A DNA stretch of 64,000 bases from Scatomonas sp963928055 (lineage in GTDB: Bacteria; Bacillota; Clostridia; Lachnospirales; Lachnospiraceae), in the NCBI GenBank assembly GCA_963928055.1, contig CAWVDN010000002.1:471831-535830 (forward strand). Direction: 5' to 3'. Of the stretch, positions 17,807-27,113 are shown in pieces. The translations under genes and the position numbers were made by a program. The notes below the pieces were generated by a model. It was not told the origin of the DNA. It ran no database searches and saw only the letters and a program-made list of their open reading frames with translations. Positions within the stretch are counted from its first letter, which is position 1. Each line of letters opens with the position of its first letter.

Positions 17807-18670
17807 CTACCTGTTGCTCATCTTGCTGCTTAAAACTTCCAGAAAGCTGCTGTTATGGATCTTCACGATCTGCGTGTCCCGGGCCGCCCGGGTGATCTCG
17901 ATCCTGTCCCCGGTGCCCATGGGGATCCTGGTGTCCCCGTCAAAATACGCGCCGGCCTCCTGGTACTGGCCATCCCGGCCCCGGCCGATCTCCACCGTGA
18001 TCCTGTTTTCAGGAGGAAGAACGATGCTCCTGGTATTCAGGGTATGGGGCGCCAGCGGCGTCATCAGAAACAGCGACGCCGAGGGCGAGATCAGAGGCCC
18101 TCCCGCCGAAAGGCTGTACCCGGTAGAACCGGTGGGCGTGGCGATGATGATCCCGTCCGCCCGGTACGTATTTAAAAACTTTCCGTTTACATAATTGTTC
18201 AGCTCAATAATGGAAAAATTCTCCAGCCCTCCGATGACGATATCGTTCAGGGCGATATCCTGCTCCAGCAGCCGGTCGCCCCGGTACACTCTGCCGCAGA
18301 GCATCATCCGGTGCTCGATCTGATATTCGCCGCCCATGAGCCGGTCCAGAGCCGGCAGGATGTTCTGCCGGTCGATCTCCGCCAGATAGCCCAGGGTCCC
18401 CAGATTGATGCCCAGCAAAGGGATCTGCCGGTCCACCACATCCCGGGCTGCCTGGAGCAGGGTGCCGTCCCCGCCCAGCACAATGACACACTGGATGTCC
18501 TCCGGGATCCGGTCCGGATCCGTGTAGTGATACCGGTGCTCCTCCTTTTCCGGAAGCGTCGTCTCCACCAGGCAGCGGCAGCCCCGAGCTGTCAGATAAT
18601 GTTCGATTTCTCCCGCCACAGTCAGATCCTTATCTTTGATCCGGTTAGCGATGATGTAAAAATGCTTCAT
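17807..18670 (-). CDS. nadK: NAD kinase
   Basis: This 287-residue enzyme phosphorylates NAD to NADP in the cytoplasm. It shows the GGDGTLLQAARD diphosphate/metal loop (about residue 67) and the TPTGSTGYSLSAGGP motif near residue 155. The N-terminal FYIIANRIKDKD replaces the usual short Rossmann start. The ATG at 18670 follows GCAGGAGGATATCTTTC. It is part of the tlyA-nadK-argR-recN series. Confidence 0.96.
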   Translation of the reverse strand: MKHFYIIANRIKDKDLTVAGEIEHYLTARGCRCLVETTLPEKEEHRYHYTDPDRIPEDIQCVIVLGGDGTLLQAARDVVDRQIPLLGINLGTLGYLAEIDRQNILPALDRLMGGEYQIEHRMMLCGRVYRGDRLLEQDIALNDIVIGGLENFSIIELNNYVNGKFLNTYRADGIIIATPTGSTGYSLSAGGPLISPSASLFLMTPLAPHTLNTRSIVLPPENRITVEIGRGRDGQYQEAGAYFDGDTRIPMGTGDRIEITRAARDTQIVKIHNSSFLEVLSSKMSNR

Positions 18671-18707
18671 GAAAGATATCCTCCTGCGGGAACAGTCTCC
18701 GGAGCCT

Positions 18708-19526
18708 TCAGTCCAGGGCCTCGTGAGCTGCTGTTACGATTTCTCCGATCTTTTTTTCAAACCGGTCCGGAAGCGCCTCCGCCGGCGGCTCCTGTTCCGT
18801 TTTCTCCAGATAGATCAGATATTCTATATTGCCTTCCGGTCCCTTGACCGGCGAAAAATCCAGGGCTTTCAGAGCAAGCCCGATCTGCAGGGCAAACTCC
18901 GCCACGGCCCGGATCACTTCCCTGTGAACGGCCGGGTCCCTGACCACGCCTTTTTTCCCCACCTTCTCTCTGCCCGCCTCAAACTGGGGCTTGATCAGGC
19001 ATACCAGCTCTCCGGTCTCCGCCATAAGCGCTTTCACCGGAAGCAGCACCTTGGTCAGAGAGATAAACGACACATCCACCGACACAAAAGATGGCGGCTC
19101 CTGGATCTCTTCGGAAGTCACGTAGCGGATATTGGTCCGTTCCATGCACACCACCCGGGGATCCTCCCGGAGTTTCCAGGCCAGCTGCCCGTGCCCCACA
19201 TCCACGGAGTATACCTTGACCGCTCCGTTCTGGAGCATGCAGTCCGTAAACCCTCCTGTAGAGCTTCCCACATCCATGCAGACTCTGCCTTCCAGCTCCA
19301 GGCCGAAACACTTGACCGCCTTGTCCAGCTTCAATCCGCCCCTGCTTACAAAAGGAAGGGGATTTCCTTTTACCGTGATCTCCACAGTATCCGGAAAGGA
19401 TGTCCCCGGCTTATCCTCCCGCTGGCCATCCACCAGGATCTCCCCGGCCATGATCATGGCCTTCGCCTTTTCCCTGGAAGGGGCCAGCCCGCGGCCGGCC
19501 ACCAGCACATCTAAACGTTCTTTCAT
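18708..19526 (-). CDS. TlyA-family rRNA 2'-O-methyltransferase
   Basis: This 272-residue protein has an N-terminal S4 RNA-binding domain (ERLDVLVAGRGLAPSREKAK) and an FtsJ-like SAM methyltransferase domain with VCMDVGSSTGGFTDCML as the SAM loop and SFVSVDVSFISL further on. TlyA proteins methylate ribosomal RNA cytidines; some are annotated as haemolysins. The ATG at 19526 follows AGGAGGAAAGA and overlaps the dxs stop by 4 nt (ATGA), showing translational coupling. Confidence 0.93.
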   Translation of the reverse strand: MKERLDVLVAGRGLAPSREKAKAMIMAGEILVDGQREDKPGTSFPDTVEITVKGNPLPFVSRGGLKLDKAVKCFGLELEGRVCMDVGSSTGGFTDCMLQNGAVKVYSVDVGHGQLAWKLREDPRVVCMERTNIRYVTSEEIQEPPSFVSVDVSFISLTKVLLPVKALMAETGELVCLIKPQFEAGREKVGKKGVVRDPAVHREVIRAVAEFALQIGLALKALDFSPVKGPEGNIEYLIYLEKTEQEPPAEALPDRFEKKIGEIVTAAHEALD

Positions 19527-21403
19527 TCTTTCCTCCTGCTCTCCGCGGGATCCTCCAGCCTCCCTCGGATCCTTTCCGCCAGAGAGGCCGCGTCCAGGCC
19601 GCACTGCTCCCTCTGCCAGGAAACGGTGCCATGGCCCACGAACTGATCCGGCACTGCCGCGATGCTGACGGATACCGGAAGATTTTCTTGTTCCGCGAAG
19701 TTCATGACCTGCTGGCCGAAACCGCCGATCTCCGCGTTTTCTTCCAGGGTCACGAAAAGTTCGTGATCCTTTGCCAGTTCCCGGAACAGTTCCCTGTCAA
19801 AGGGCTTTACAAAACGCACGTTGACCAGGGTCGGATGGATCCCCTGCTCCTCCAGAAGCTCCGCTGCCTCTGCCGCCACCGGGACCATGGCTCCCACCGC
19901 CAGCAGCGCCGCCCGGCTTCCTTTTTTCAGGATCTCCGCTTTTCCCTTCTCTATGGGCTGGCGCTGCTCTTGAAAGGCAGTCACTGCCTCGCCCCGGGGA
20001 TAACGCACAGCCACAGGTCCCTCGGAATGGACCGCGAATTTCATCATATCGGAAAGCTCCCAGAGATTTTTGGGGGCCATAATGGTCATCCCCGGCATTT
20101 CTCCCAGATAGGACAGATCGAAAAGGCCCTGATGGGTCTTTCCGTCGGAGCCCACGAAACCGGCCCGGTCCACCGCAAAGACCACATGGAGATTCTGCAG
20201 GCAGATATCCTCCAGGATCTGGTCGTAAGCCCGCTGGAGAAAGGAGGAATAGATGGCCACCACCGGCACCAGCCCTCCCAGGGCCAGCCCCGCGGCGAAG
20301 GTCACCGCATGGGGTTCCGCGATCCCTACATCGAAAAAGCGTTCCGGAAACATATTGGCGAACCGCTTCAGCCCGGTTCCTGTGGCCATGGAGGCAGTGA
20401 CCGCCACCACCTCCGGTTCCCGGTCCCCCATTTTGCGCATGATCGTAGAAAAAATATCCGTATAGGCCGGACCGCCCCGCTTGACAGGGAGCCCCGTCTC
20501 GATCTCGAAGGGGGCTGTGCCGTGGAATCGGGCGGGATGGCGCATGGCGGGACCGTAGCCCCTGCCTTTCTCCGTGACCACATGGACCAGTACCGGTCCC
20601 TCGAACCGCCTGGCCTCCGACAGCACTTTGATCAGCTGACGGATATTATGGCCGTTGACCGGTCCCAGGTAGGTGAGCCCCATATTTTCAAAAAGCATGC
20701 CGGGGATCATCAGCTGCTTGATGCTGCTCTTGGTCCTTCGGAGCGTGTCCATGATCCCCCGGCCTACGCCGGGAAGCTTTTCCAGGGCGGAACTGAGGCC
20801 CATCTTAAATCCCGTGTAGGCGGAAGAAGTTCTCACATCCGCCAGATAGTCCGAGATCCCTCCCACATTTCTGGAAATGGACATCTCGTTGTCGTTGAGG
20901 ACGATGACAAAATTCGTCTTCAGTTCCGCCGCGTTGTTCATGGCCTCAAAAGCCATGCCCCCTGTCAGGGCTCCGTCCCCGATCACCGCCGCCACATGGT
21001 AATCCTGCTTTTTCAGATCCCGGGCCCGCACATATCCCAGGCCCGCGGAAATGGAGGTGGAACTGTGTCCTGTGTCAAAGGCGTCGCAGGGGCTTTCGTC
21101 CCGCCGGGGAAAACCGCTGATGCCTCCGGACTGCCGCAGGCGCGAAAACTCCTCCTTCCGGCCGGTGAGGATCTTGTGGGTATAGGCCTGATGTCCCACA
21201 TCCCAGAGGATCTTATCTTCCGGAAGATCGTACACCCTGTGCAGGGCGATGGTAAGCTCCACCACTCCCAGATTGGAAGCCAGGTGCCCTCCTGTCCGGC
21301 TTAAAGATTCAATCAAAAATCCTCGGATCTCCTCAGCCAGTTCCGGAAGGCGTTCCACCGGGATCTTCTTGATATCATTTGGCTTTTTGATCTTCTCCAA
21401 CAT
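19523..21403 (-). CDS. dxs: 1-deoxy-D-xylulose-5-phosphate synthase
   Basis: This 626-residue thiamine-diphosphate enzyme is the first step of the MEP isoprenoid pathway, condensing pyruvate and glyceraldehyde-3-phosphate. It shows the ThDP/metal motif GDGALTGGMAFEAMNNAAEL, the catalytic glutamate region FDVGIAEPHAVTFAAG, and GSDGKTHQGLFDLSYL. The likely start is the ATG at 21403, with AAGG 9 nt upstream; nearby in-frame ATGs make this uncertain by a few codons. It lies between ispA and tlyA, so isoprenoid genes are cotranscribed. Confidence 0.96.
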   Translation of the reverse strand: MLEKIKKPNDIKKIPVERLPELAEEIRGFLIESLSRTGGHLASNLGVVELTIALHRVYDLPEDKILWDVGHQAYTHKILTGRKEEFSRLRQSGGISGFPRRDESPCDAFDTGHSSTSISAGLGYVRARDLKKQDYHVAAVIGDGALTGGMAFEAMNNAAELKTNFVIVLNDNEMSISRNVGGISDYLADVRTSSAYTGFKMGLSSALEKLPGVGRGIMDTLRRTKSSIKQLMIPGMLFENMGLTYLGPVNGHNIRQLIKVLSEARRFEGPVLVHVVTEKGRGYGPAMRHPARFHGTAPFEIETGLPVKRGGPAYTDIFSTIMRKMGDREPEVVAVTASMATGTGLKRFANMFPERFFDVGIAEPHAVTFAAGLALGGLVPVVAIYSSFLQRAYDQILEDICLQNLHVVFAVDRAGFVGSDGKTHQGLFDLSYLGEMPGMTIMAPKNLWELSDMMKFAVHSEGPVAVRYPRGEAVTAFQEQRQPIEKGKAEILKKGSRAALLAVGAMVPVAAEAAELLEEQGIHPTLVNVRFVKPFDRELFRELAKDHELFVTLEENAEIGGFGQQVMNFAEQENLPVSVSIAAVPDQFVGHGTVSWQREQCGLDAASLAERIRGRLEDPAESRRKE

Positions 21404-21458
21404 TTCCATCATCCTTATCTGCATTGAACCCTGGTGCCCGCGGTCTGCGGGAAACCTT

Positions 21459-22355
21459 TTATTTTTCTCTTCCGGCCATCCACCGGAGCAGTTCCTCCAG
21501 GAAGCGCCGGTCCCCGGGCAGACGGCGCAGCAGTTCCAGCGCCTCCCCGGTAAGCTCCTGCACGATCTCCTCGGCTTTTTCCTGCCCATACAGCGTCACA
21601 TAGGTCGTCTTCTGATTTTTTTCATCGGAAAAGACCGGCTTCCCCAGTTTTTCCAGGCTGCTGGTCACATCCAGGATATCGTCCCGGATCTGAAACGCCA
21701 GGCCGGTCTTCATGCCGATCTGTTCCATGGCAGCCGTCTCCCGCTCCCCGGCTCCCGCCAGGACCGCTCCGATCTCCAGAGGCGCCTCCAGCAGGGCGGA
21801 AGTCTTGTTCAGATAAATATAATCCAGTTCCTGGCTTCCGATGTTCCGGGCGCCGGATTTCTCATTTTCCACATCTACGCTCTGACCGCCCAGCATGCCC
21901 CGGATGCCGGTCCTTCCGGCCAGGATCTTCAGAGCTCTGAGCTTCCGGTCCGTGTGCTCCGGCCCGGAAAAAGCGGTAAGCGCCGTTTCGTAGGCGTAAT
22001 TCAGCAGGGCGTCCCCGCTCAGGACCCCCATAGCCTCCCCATATACCGCATGGGTGGTTTTTTTCCCCCTCCGGTAATCATCATTGTCAATGGCCGGCAG
22101 GTCGTCGTGGATCAGGGAATGGGTATGGATCATCTCGATGGCCGCCATAAAAGGCCAGGCGTCCCTGCCCTCTCCTCCGAACATTTCAAAGGATGCCTGA
22201 AGCATCACCGGCCGGATCCTCTTGCCCCCGGCCTTCATACTGTAATTCATGGCTTCGATGATCTTTCCGGGAAAGCCCTTTGCTTCCGGCAGGTAGGACA
22301 ATACGATCTTCTCCGCCTCTTCGGTTCTCTTTTGCAGTTCTTCTTTAAAACTCAC
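21459..22355 (-). CDS. ispA: Farnesyl (polyprenyl) diphosphate synthase
   Basis: This protein of about 298 residues belongs to the trans-prenyltransferase family. The first Asp-rich motif is DDLPAIDND followed by DYRRGKKT, and the second is QIRDDILDV. It condenses IPP with allylic diphosphates, supplying precursors for undecaprenyl phosphate. The GTG at 22355 (MSFKEEL) fits best because GGTGG precedes it by 5 nt; an ATG at 22367 has no ribosome site. Either way the start lies inside the end of xseB. Confidence 0.94.
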   Translation of the reverse strand: MSFKEELQKRTEEAEKIVLSYLPEAKGFPGKIIEAMNYSMKAGGKRIRPVMLQASFEMFGGEGRDAWPFMAAIEMIHTHSLIHDDLPAIDNDDYRRGKKTTHAVYGEAMGVLSGDALLNYAYETALTAFSGPEHTDRKLRALKILAGRTGIRGMLGGQSVDVENEKSGARNIGSQELDYIYLNKTSALLEAPLEIGAVLAGAGERETAAMEQIGMKTGLAFQIRDDILDVTSSLEKLGKPVFSDEKNQKTTYVTLYGQEKAEEIVQELTGEALELLRRLPGDRRFLEELLRWMAGREK

Positions 22356-22581
22356 TGAATCCACCATCTTTATCAATCTGAAGCATCTTCTTTTCTACGG
22401 TATCGATCTGCTGGCCGCAGAATTTCAGAAGGTCCATGCCCTGTTTGTAGATCCGGAAGGATTCATCCAGAGAAATCCCCTTTTCTTCCAGCTTATCCGC
22501 CAGGGCATCCAGTTCCTGAAAAGCTTCCTCCAGGCTTTTTTCCGGTTTCTCCTCCCGGACCTGCTTCTCCGCTTCTCCCAT
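22345..22581 (-). CDS. xseB: Exodeoxyribonuclease VII small subunit
   Basis: This 78-residue helical protein carries the family core SLEEAFQELDALADKLEEKG followed by SLDESFRIYKQGMDL. It forms the multi-subunit XseA/XseB nuclease that degrades single-stranded DNA. It begins 4 nt past the xseA stop, and its 3' end overlaps the start of ispA. Confidence 0.95.
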   Translation of the reverse strand: MGEAEKQVREEKPEKSLEEAFQELDALADKLEEKGISLDESFRIYKQGMDLLKFCGQQIDTVEKKMLQIDKDGGFSEF

Positions 22582-22585
22582 TTTT

Positions 22586-23794
22586 TCAACCTCTTTCTGT
22601 TTTACTGATCGCCTGTACCAGGCTTCGGATACATCCGTCCCGGACCTGTATATCCAGCAGTTCTCCCGGGGCCGTATCCCGGATGCTGGTCACTGCGCCG
22701 CCTTCCGCTTTTTCCACATACGCGTATCCCTGGTTCAGCTTTTCCAGCGGCGAGAGTCCCTTCATCCGCTGCACAGCCAGGGCCAGCCGGTGTCTGGCCG
22801 CCTCCAGCCTGCCGGAAAACAGTTCCCGGAACCGCCGGTCCGCGTCTGCCAGCTGCCGGCGTTTTTCCCGGATCTGATTTTCCGGGCCAAGATAGGTCCA
22901 GCGGGTCCGGAAATGGGCCAGCCTTTCCTGCCTCTCCTCCAGGATCTTTCCCATTCCCATACGCAGTCTTCTCCGGCAGGCGCTGATCCGCTCCAGCAGT
23001 CCCCGGATATCCGCTACCGCCAGTTCCGCTGCCGCGGAGGGGGTGGGCGCCCGCAGATCCGCCGCGAAGTCCGCGATGGTCGTATCTGTCTCATGGCCCA
23101 CAGCGGAGATCACCGGCGTCCGGCATTCAAAGATCGCCCGGGCCACCTCTTCCTCATTAAAGGCCCACAGATCCTCTATGGATCCCCCGCCTCTTCCCAC
23201 GATCATGGCATCCAGCCCCAGCCGGTCCAGGGTCCTGATCCCCTCCGCGATGCTGGCGGCGGCTCCCTCGCCCTGCACCAGCGCCGGATAAAGGATCAGC
23301 TGAATATACGGGTTTCTCCTGAGCGCGACATTCTGGATATCCCGAATAGCCGCTCCGGTGGGGGCCGTTACGATCCCCAGCCTTTTTACGTAGGCCGGAA
23401 TGGGCTGCTTGTACTCCGGGGCAAACATCCCCATTTCCTCCAGCTCCGCCTTCAGAGCCAGAAAACGCTCGTAGAGCAGGCCCGCCCCTTCCAGAGTGAT
23501 GCGCCGGGCGTAGAGCTGATATCTCCCGTCCCTTTCATAGACATCCACGGTGCCTTCGACGACTACTTTATCCCCGTCTTTCATCTGAAAGGCCAGTCCC
23601 CGCCTGGATCCGGCGAACATGACGCAGGAAAGCGCCCCGGTCTCATCTTTCAGGGAAAAATAAATGTGGCCGGAGGGATGGTATTTGCAGTTGCTGATCT
23701 CCCCCCGGACAGAGATCCTGCGAAGCATAAAATCCTGAAGAAAGAGATTTTTGATATAAGAATTTACCTGACCGACGGTGTATACGCTGCTCAC
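22586..23794 (-). CDS. xseA: Exodeoxyribonuclease VII large subunit
   Basis: This 402-residue subunit has an N-terminal OB fold (QDFMLRRISVRGEISNCKYH), the conserved TAPTGAAIRDI and GRGGGSIEDLWAFNEE motifs of the catalytic region, and a C-terminal coiled region ending in LNQGYAYV. The start overlaps the nusB stop by 4 nt (ATGA). Length is slightly shorter than in E. coli but usual for Clostridia. Confidence 0.96.
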   Translation of the reverse strand: MSSVYTVGQVNSYIKNLFLQDFMLRRISVRGEISNCKYHPSGHIYFSLKDETGALSCVMFAGSRRGLAFQMKDGDKVVVEGTVDVYERDGRYQLYARRITLEGAGLLYERFLALKAELEEMGMFAPEYKQPIPAYVKRLGIVTAPTGAAIRDIQNVALRRNPYIQLILYPALVQGEGAAASIAEGIRTLDRLGLDAMIVGRGGGSIEDLWAFNEEEVARAIFECRTPVISAVGHETDTTIADFAADLRAPTPSAAAELAVADIRGLLERISACRRRLRMGMGKILEERQERLAHFRTRWTYLGPENQIREKRRQLADADRRFRELFSGRLEAARHRLALAVQRMKGLSPLEKLNQGYAYVEKAEGGAVTSIRDTAPGELLDIQVRDGCIRSLVQAISKTERG

Positions 23795-24237
23795 TGCTCT
23801 CCGTCTGTCTCCCTGGCCGCCTTGCCCAGGATCCCGTTGACAAAGGAGGTGGAATCCTCCCCGCCGAAGCGCCTGGCCAGCTCCACCGCCTCGTTGATGG
23901 CCACCGCCACCGGCACGGCCTCGTCATAGCGCATTTCATACACCGCCAGCCGCAGGACCGTCAGATCCACCTTACTCATACGGCTGGTCTTCCAGCCCAC
24001 GGAGATCTTGTTCAGAAAGGCGTCTATCTCCGGAAGCTTTTCGCAGATCCTGCTGTACTTCTCCTGCATATAGGCTTCCTCTTCCTCTGTGGGAATCCTG
24101 CCGGCGGCAATGTCCTCCCGGCCCTCCTCCGCCGCCTGGAAATAAAGCCGCAGCTGTTCCGGCATCTCCTCCGGGGTGTTAAACTGGGTCATAAAAAGCA
24201 ATTTAAATATATTCTCTCTCAGTTCGCTCCGTTTCAT
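23791..24237 (-). CDS. nusB: Transcription antitermination factor NusB
   Basis: This 148-residue all-helical RNA-binding protein ends in AINEAVELARRFGGEDSTSFVNGILG, read as AINEAVELARRFG then STSFVNGILG, the diagnostic C-terminus. It binds boxA with NusE during rRNA transcription. The ATG at 24237 follows GGAGACAGTT. It heads the nusB-xseA-xseB-ispA-dxs series, downstream of the Asp23 gene's terminator. Confidence 0.94.
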   Translation of the reverse strand: MKRSELRENIFKLLFMTQFNTPEEMPEQLRLYFQAAEEGREDIAAGRIPTEEEEAYMQEKYSRICEKLPEIDAFLNKISVGWKTSRMSKVDLTVLRLAVYEMRYDEAVPVAVAINEAVELARRFGGEDSTSFVNGILGKAARETDGEQ

Positions 24238-24302
24238 AACTGTCTCCATTCCTGTATATTCGGGGCCTCCGCACGGTCCGCGGGGATAAGGGCCTTATGA
24301 AA

Positions 24303-24328
24303 ACCGCGGGGCACCACGGCCCCGCGGT
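24303..24328 (-). terminator. Intrinsic terminator after the Asp23 gene
   Basis: A 10-bp GC stem (ACCGCGGGGC/GCCCCGCGGT) with a 6-nt loop is followed by TTTCAT on the minus strand. Confidence 0.75.
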
Positions 24329-24373
24329 CTCCTGCGGCACGGCAGCTGTCTCCTCTGCCTGCGCCGGATCTGA

Positions 24374-24766
24374 CTATTTCGACTCCTCCAGCACTACATC
24401 CGCAATACTGATATTCACATCCGCAACTTCCAGCCCCGTCATATTTTCGATGGCTGTCTTCACCTTTTCCTGCACCTTCTGAGAAGTCTCCGGAATACTG
24501 TATCCGTACCGGATATTCAGGGCCAGCCTGACGCTGACTACCCCCTCCAGGACCTCCACCTTGACGCCCCGGGAAAGATTTTTCATTCCCAGCTTGCCCA
24601 CCAGGTCATTGGTGATATTGCCGGCCATAGACACCACGCCGTCCACTTCCGTGGCCGCCAGCCCGGCAATGATCGCCACGACCTCATCGGCGATCTGTAC
24701 AGTACCCACGGTATTGTCATCATATATGGTATATGTGTTTCTTTTCAGGTTTCTGCTCTCCGCCAT
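24374..24766 (-). CDS. Asp23/Gls24 family envelope stress protein
   Basis: This 130-residue protein belongs to the alkaline-shock/Gls24 family (VVAIIAGLAATEVDGVVSMA, then GVKVEVLEGVVSVRLALN). Family members are abundant, membrane-associated via partners, and linked to cell-envelope stress. The ATG at 24766 follows AGGAGGTTTTTAT. Its position directly before nusB is conserved in Clostridia. Confidence 0.93.
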   Translation of the reverse strand: MAESRNLKRNTYTIYDDNTVGTVQIADEVVAIIAGLAATEVDGVVSMAGNITNDLVGKLGMKNLSRGVKVEVLEGVVSVRLALNIRYGYSIPETSQKVQEKVKTAIENMTGLEVADVNISIADVVLEESK

Positions 24767-24802
24767 ATAAAAACCTCCTGTTTTGCGATCAACTTTCACT
24801 TA

Positions 24803-25402
24803 TTATAGCAAAATTGAAGGCTGTGTACAAGGGTGCGGCCGCAATTTTACCACCAGCACCGGCAGAGGCGGATCCTTCCGGCGGTTGAAATACTCGCAGC
24901 GGACCACCAGGTACTCCCTGTCGCCAAGCTCCCGCAGAAACGCAAGCAGCGCCTCCCGCTCCTCAAAGCCTGTATCCCCGCCGCTGTAGATGCAGAGGCT
25001 CATGAGGCCTCCCGGCTGCAGCAGCCGCAGCCCTGCCTCCAGGGCCCGAAGGCTGGTTTCCGGCTTTGTGGCCAGCCCATGGTCTCCTCCCGGCAGATAT
25101 CCGAAATTAAAAACAATACAGGAAACCGTGCCGGGCTTCGCGTAGGCCTCCATGTTCTCATGGCCCCGGCAGATCAGCCTGGCCCGCTGTTCCAGTCCGG
25201 CCGTCTCCAGTCTCTGTCTCGTTCTCTCAAGCGCTTCCGGCTGAATGTCAAAAGCCAGGACTTTTCCCGTTTTTCCCACAAGGGAACAGAGGAATTCCGT
25301 GTCGCAGCCGTTGCCTGCCGTGGCGTCAATGCAGAGATCCCCCGGCTGCACCTGCTCTTTTATGAAAATCCTGCACCACTGTGCCGCCTGTATATTTTTC
25401 AT
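24803..25402 (-). CDS. mnmM: SAM-dependent methyltransferase, MnmM (YtqB) type
   Basis: This 199-residue class I methyltransferase has the SAM loop IDATAGNGCDTEFL (about residue 25), motif II FDIQPEALERT, and the family-specific FNFGYLPGGDH and SGGDTG. B. subtilis YtqB of this family methylates nm5(s2)U34 in tRNA (MnmM), so a wobble-uridine role is inferred by homology. It starts 4 nt past the prfC stop and is probably cotranscribed. Confidence 0.85.
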   Translation of the reverse strand: MKNIQAAQWCRIFIKEQVQPGDLCIDATAGNGCDTEFLCSLVGKTGKVLAFDIQPEALERTRQRLETAGLEQRARLICRGHENMEAYAKPGTVSCIVFNFGYLPGGDHGLATKPETSLRALEAGLRLLQPGGLMSLCIYSGGDTGFEEREALLAFLRELGDREYLVVRCEYFNRRKDPPLPVLVVKLRPHPCTQPSILL

Positions 25403-25406
25403 GCTC

Positions 25407-26999
25407 TCAGTTCCTGCTGAACTCTTCCAGTACCAGTCCCTCGTTGCGGTCCAGGACCATTCCCACGCTCCAGGAATTAATAAACAGCAGCAGAGGATTG
25501 CCCTTCAGATCCATGACTTTCTTCATGTCCGAGGTGCCCACGATCTTATCCACATCCACCTGATCCTTGTTGGCGATCCAGCGGATGTATTCGTAGGGCA
25601 GCATGTCCAGACGGATGTCCACATTGTACTCATTCTCCAGACGGTATTTCAGCACATCGAACTGCAGAACGCCTACAACGCCCACGATGATCTCTTCCAT
25701 ACCGCCCTTGGCCTCCTGGAAGATCTGAATGGCGCCCTCCTGGGCGATCTGATTGATCCCCTTCACGAACTGCTTTCTCTTCATGGTATCCAGCTGGGTC
25801 ACCCTGGCAAAATGCTCCGGGGCGAAGGTGGGGATCCCTTCATAGGCAAACTTTTTTCCCGGCATGCAGATGGTATCGCCGATGGAGAAAATACCCGGAT
25901 CAAAAACCCCGATGATGTCCCCGGCAAAGGCTTCGTCCACCACATGACGGTCGTCCGCCATCATCTGCTGGGGCTGCAGGAGACGCATTTTTTTATCTCC
26001 CTGCACATGGTAAACCTCCATGCCCGCGTCGAACCGTCCGGAACAGATCCGCATAAAAGCGATCCGGTCCCGGTGATTTTTATTCATATTGGCCTGGATC
26101 TTAAAGACAAAGGCGGAAAAATCCTCCGTCATAGGATCGATCTCCCCCACATCCGCCTTTCGGGGCAGGGGGGAGGTGGTCATCTGCAGAAAATGCTTCA
26201 GGAAGGTTTCCACGCCGAAATTGGTCAGGGCGGAACCGAAAAACACCGGGGAAAGCTCCCCCCGGCTCACCTTCTCCTGATCAAACTCCGCGGCGGCTCC
26301 GTCCAGCAGCTCGATCTCCTCCAGCAGCGTGTCCCTTTGCTCCTCCGTCACCACATCCAGGAGATGGGGATCTTCGATATCGATCTCCTCCTCGATGCCC
26401 TCCTTCGTGCCCTTCTGGGTGTCGGAAAACACCAGCACTTTTCCGGTATTGCGGTCATAGACTCCTTTAAAGCTTTTTCCGGAGCCGATAGGCCAGTTTA
26501 CGGGACAGGTAGCGATCCCCAGTTCCTTCTCGATCTCATCCACCAGGTCAAAGGTATCGTTGGCGTCCCGGTCCATTTTGTTGATAAAGGTAAAGATCGG
26601 GATATGGCGCATGACGCAGACTTTGAACAGCTTCCGGGTCTGGGCCTCCACACCCTTGCTGCCGTCGATGACCATCACCGCGGAATCCGCCGCCATAAGG
26701 GTTCGGTACGTATCCTCCGAAAAATCCTGATGGCCCGGGGTGTCCAGGATATTGATGCAGTACCCGTCATACTGGAACTGCAGCACGGAAGAGGTTACGG
26801 AAATACCTCTCTCCTTCTCGATCTCCATCCAGTCCGACACCGCGTGCCGGGCCGTCGCCTTTCCCTTAACGGAGCCTGCCAGGTTAATGGCGCCTCCGTA
26901 CAGCAGAAATTTTTCTGTCAGAGTGGTCTTGCCGGCATCCGGGTGGGAGATGATGGCAAAGGTCCTCCTTCTTTCTATTTCCTTCGTATAATCAGCCAC
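25407..26999 (-). CDS. prfC: Peptide chain release factor 3
   Basis: This 530-residue translational GTPase recycles RF1/RF2 after peptide release. It shows the G1 motif SHPDAGKTTLTEK, G3 DTPGHQDFSEDT and G4 FINKMDRD, then the RF3-specific C-terminal domain (GVVGVLQFDVLKYRLENEY). The GTG at 26999 after AGGAGGCTTTTTT is the likely start; the frame stays open further upstream but without a ribosome site. Confidence 0.96.
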   Translation of the reverse strand: MADYTKEIERRRTFAIISHPDAGKTTLTEKFLLYGGAINLAGSVKGKATARHAVSDWMEIEKERGISVTSSVLQFQYDGYCINILDTPGHQDFSEDTYRTLMAADSAVMVIDGSKGVEAQTRKLFKVCVMRHIPIFTFINKMDRDANDTFDLVDEIEKELGIATCPVNWPIGSGKSFKGVYDRNTGKVLVFSDTQKGTKEGIEEEIDIEDPHLLDVVTEEQRDTLLEEIELLDGAAAEFDQEKVSRGELSPVFFGSALTNFGVETFLKHFLQMTTSPLPRKADVGEIDPMTEDFSAFVFKIQANMNKNHRDRIAFMRICSGRFDAGMEVYHVQGDKKMRLLQPQQMMADDRHVVDEAFAGDIIGVFDPGIFSIGDTICMPGKKFAYEGIPTFAPEHFARVTQLDTMKRKQFVKGINQIAQEGAIQIFQEAKGGMEEIIVGVVGVLQFDVLKYRLENEYNVDIRLDMLPYEYIRWIANKDQVDVDKIVGTSDMKKVMDLKGNPLLLFINSWSVGMVLDRNEGLVLEEFSRN

Positions 27000-27051
27000 A
27001 AAAAAGCCTCCTGTACTAAAAACATTTCCGGTTTCTATAAAAACCCATCCT

Positions 27052-27080
27052 ATTCTAGCACAGAAAAACTGCCGGGGCAA
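27052..27080 (-). promoter_or_regulatory. Candidate prfC promoter inside the preceding terminator
   Basis: On the minus strand TTGCCC (27075-27080), a 17-nt spacer and TAGAAT (27052-27057) lie 53 nt upstream of the prfC start. The -35 hexamer lies in the stem of the upstream terminator. Confidence 0.5.
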
Positions 27081-27101
27081 GAATCAGTTGCCGCGGCAGT
27101 T
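27067..27101 (-). terminator. Intrinsic terminator after traX
   Basis: AACTGCCG and CGGCAGTT pair with an inner GGCAA/TTGCC stem, followed by TTTCTG on the minus strand. It marks the boundary between the accessory region and prfC. Confidence 0.8.
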
Positions 27102-27113
27102 CTGTCAGTTTTT

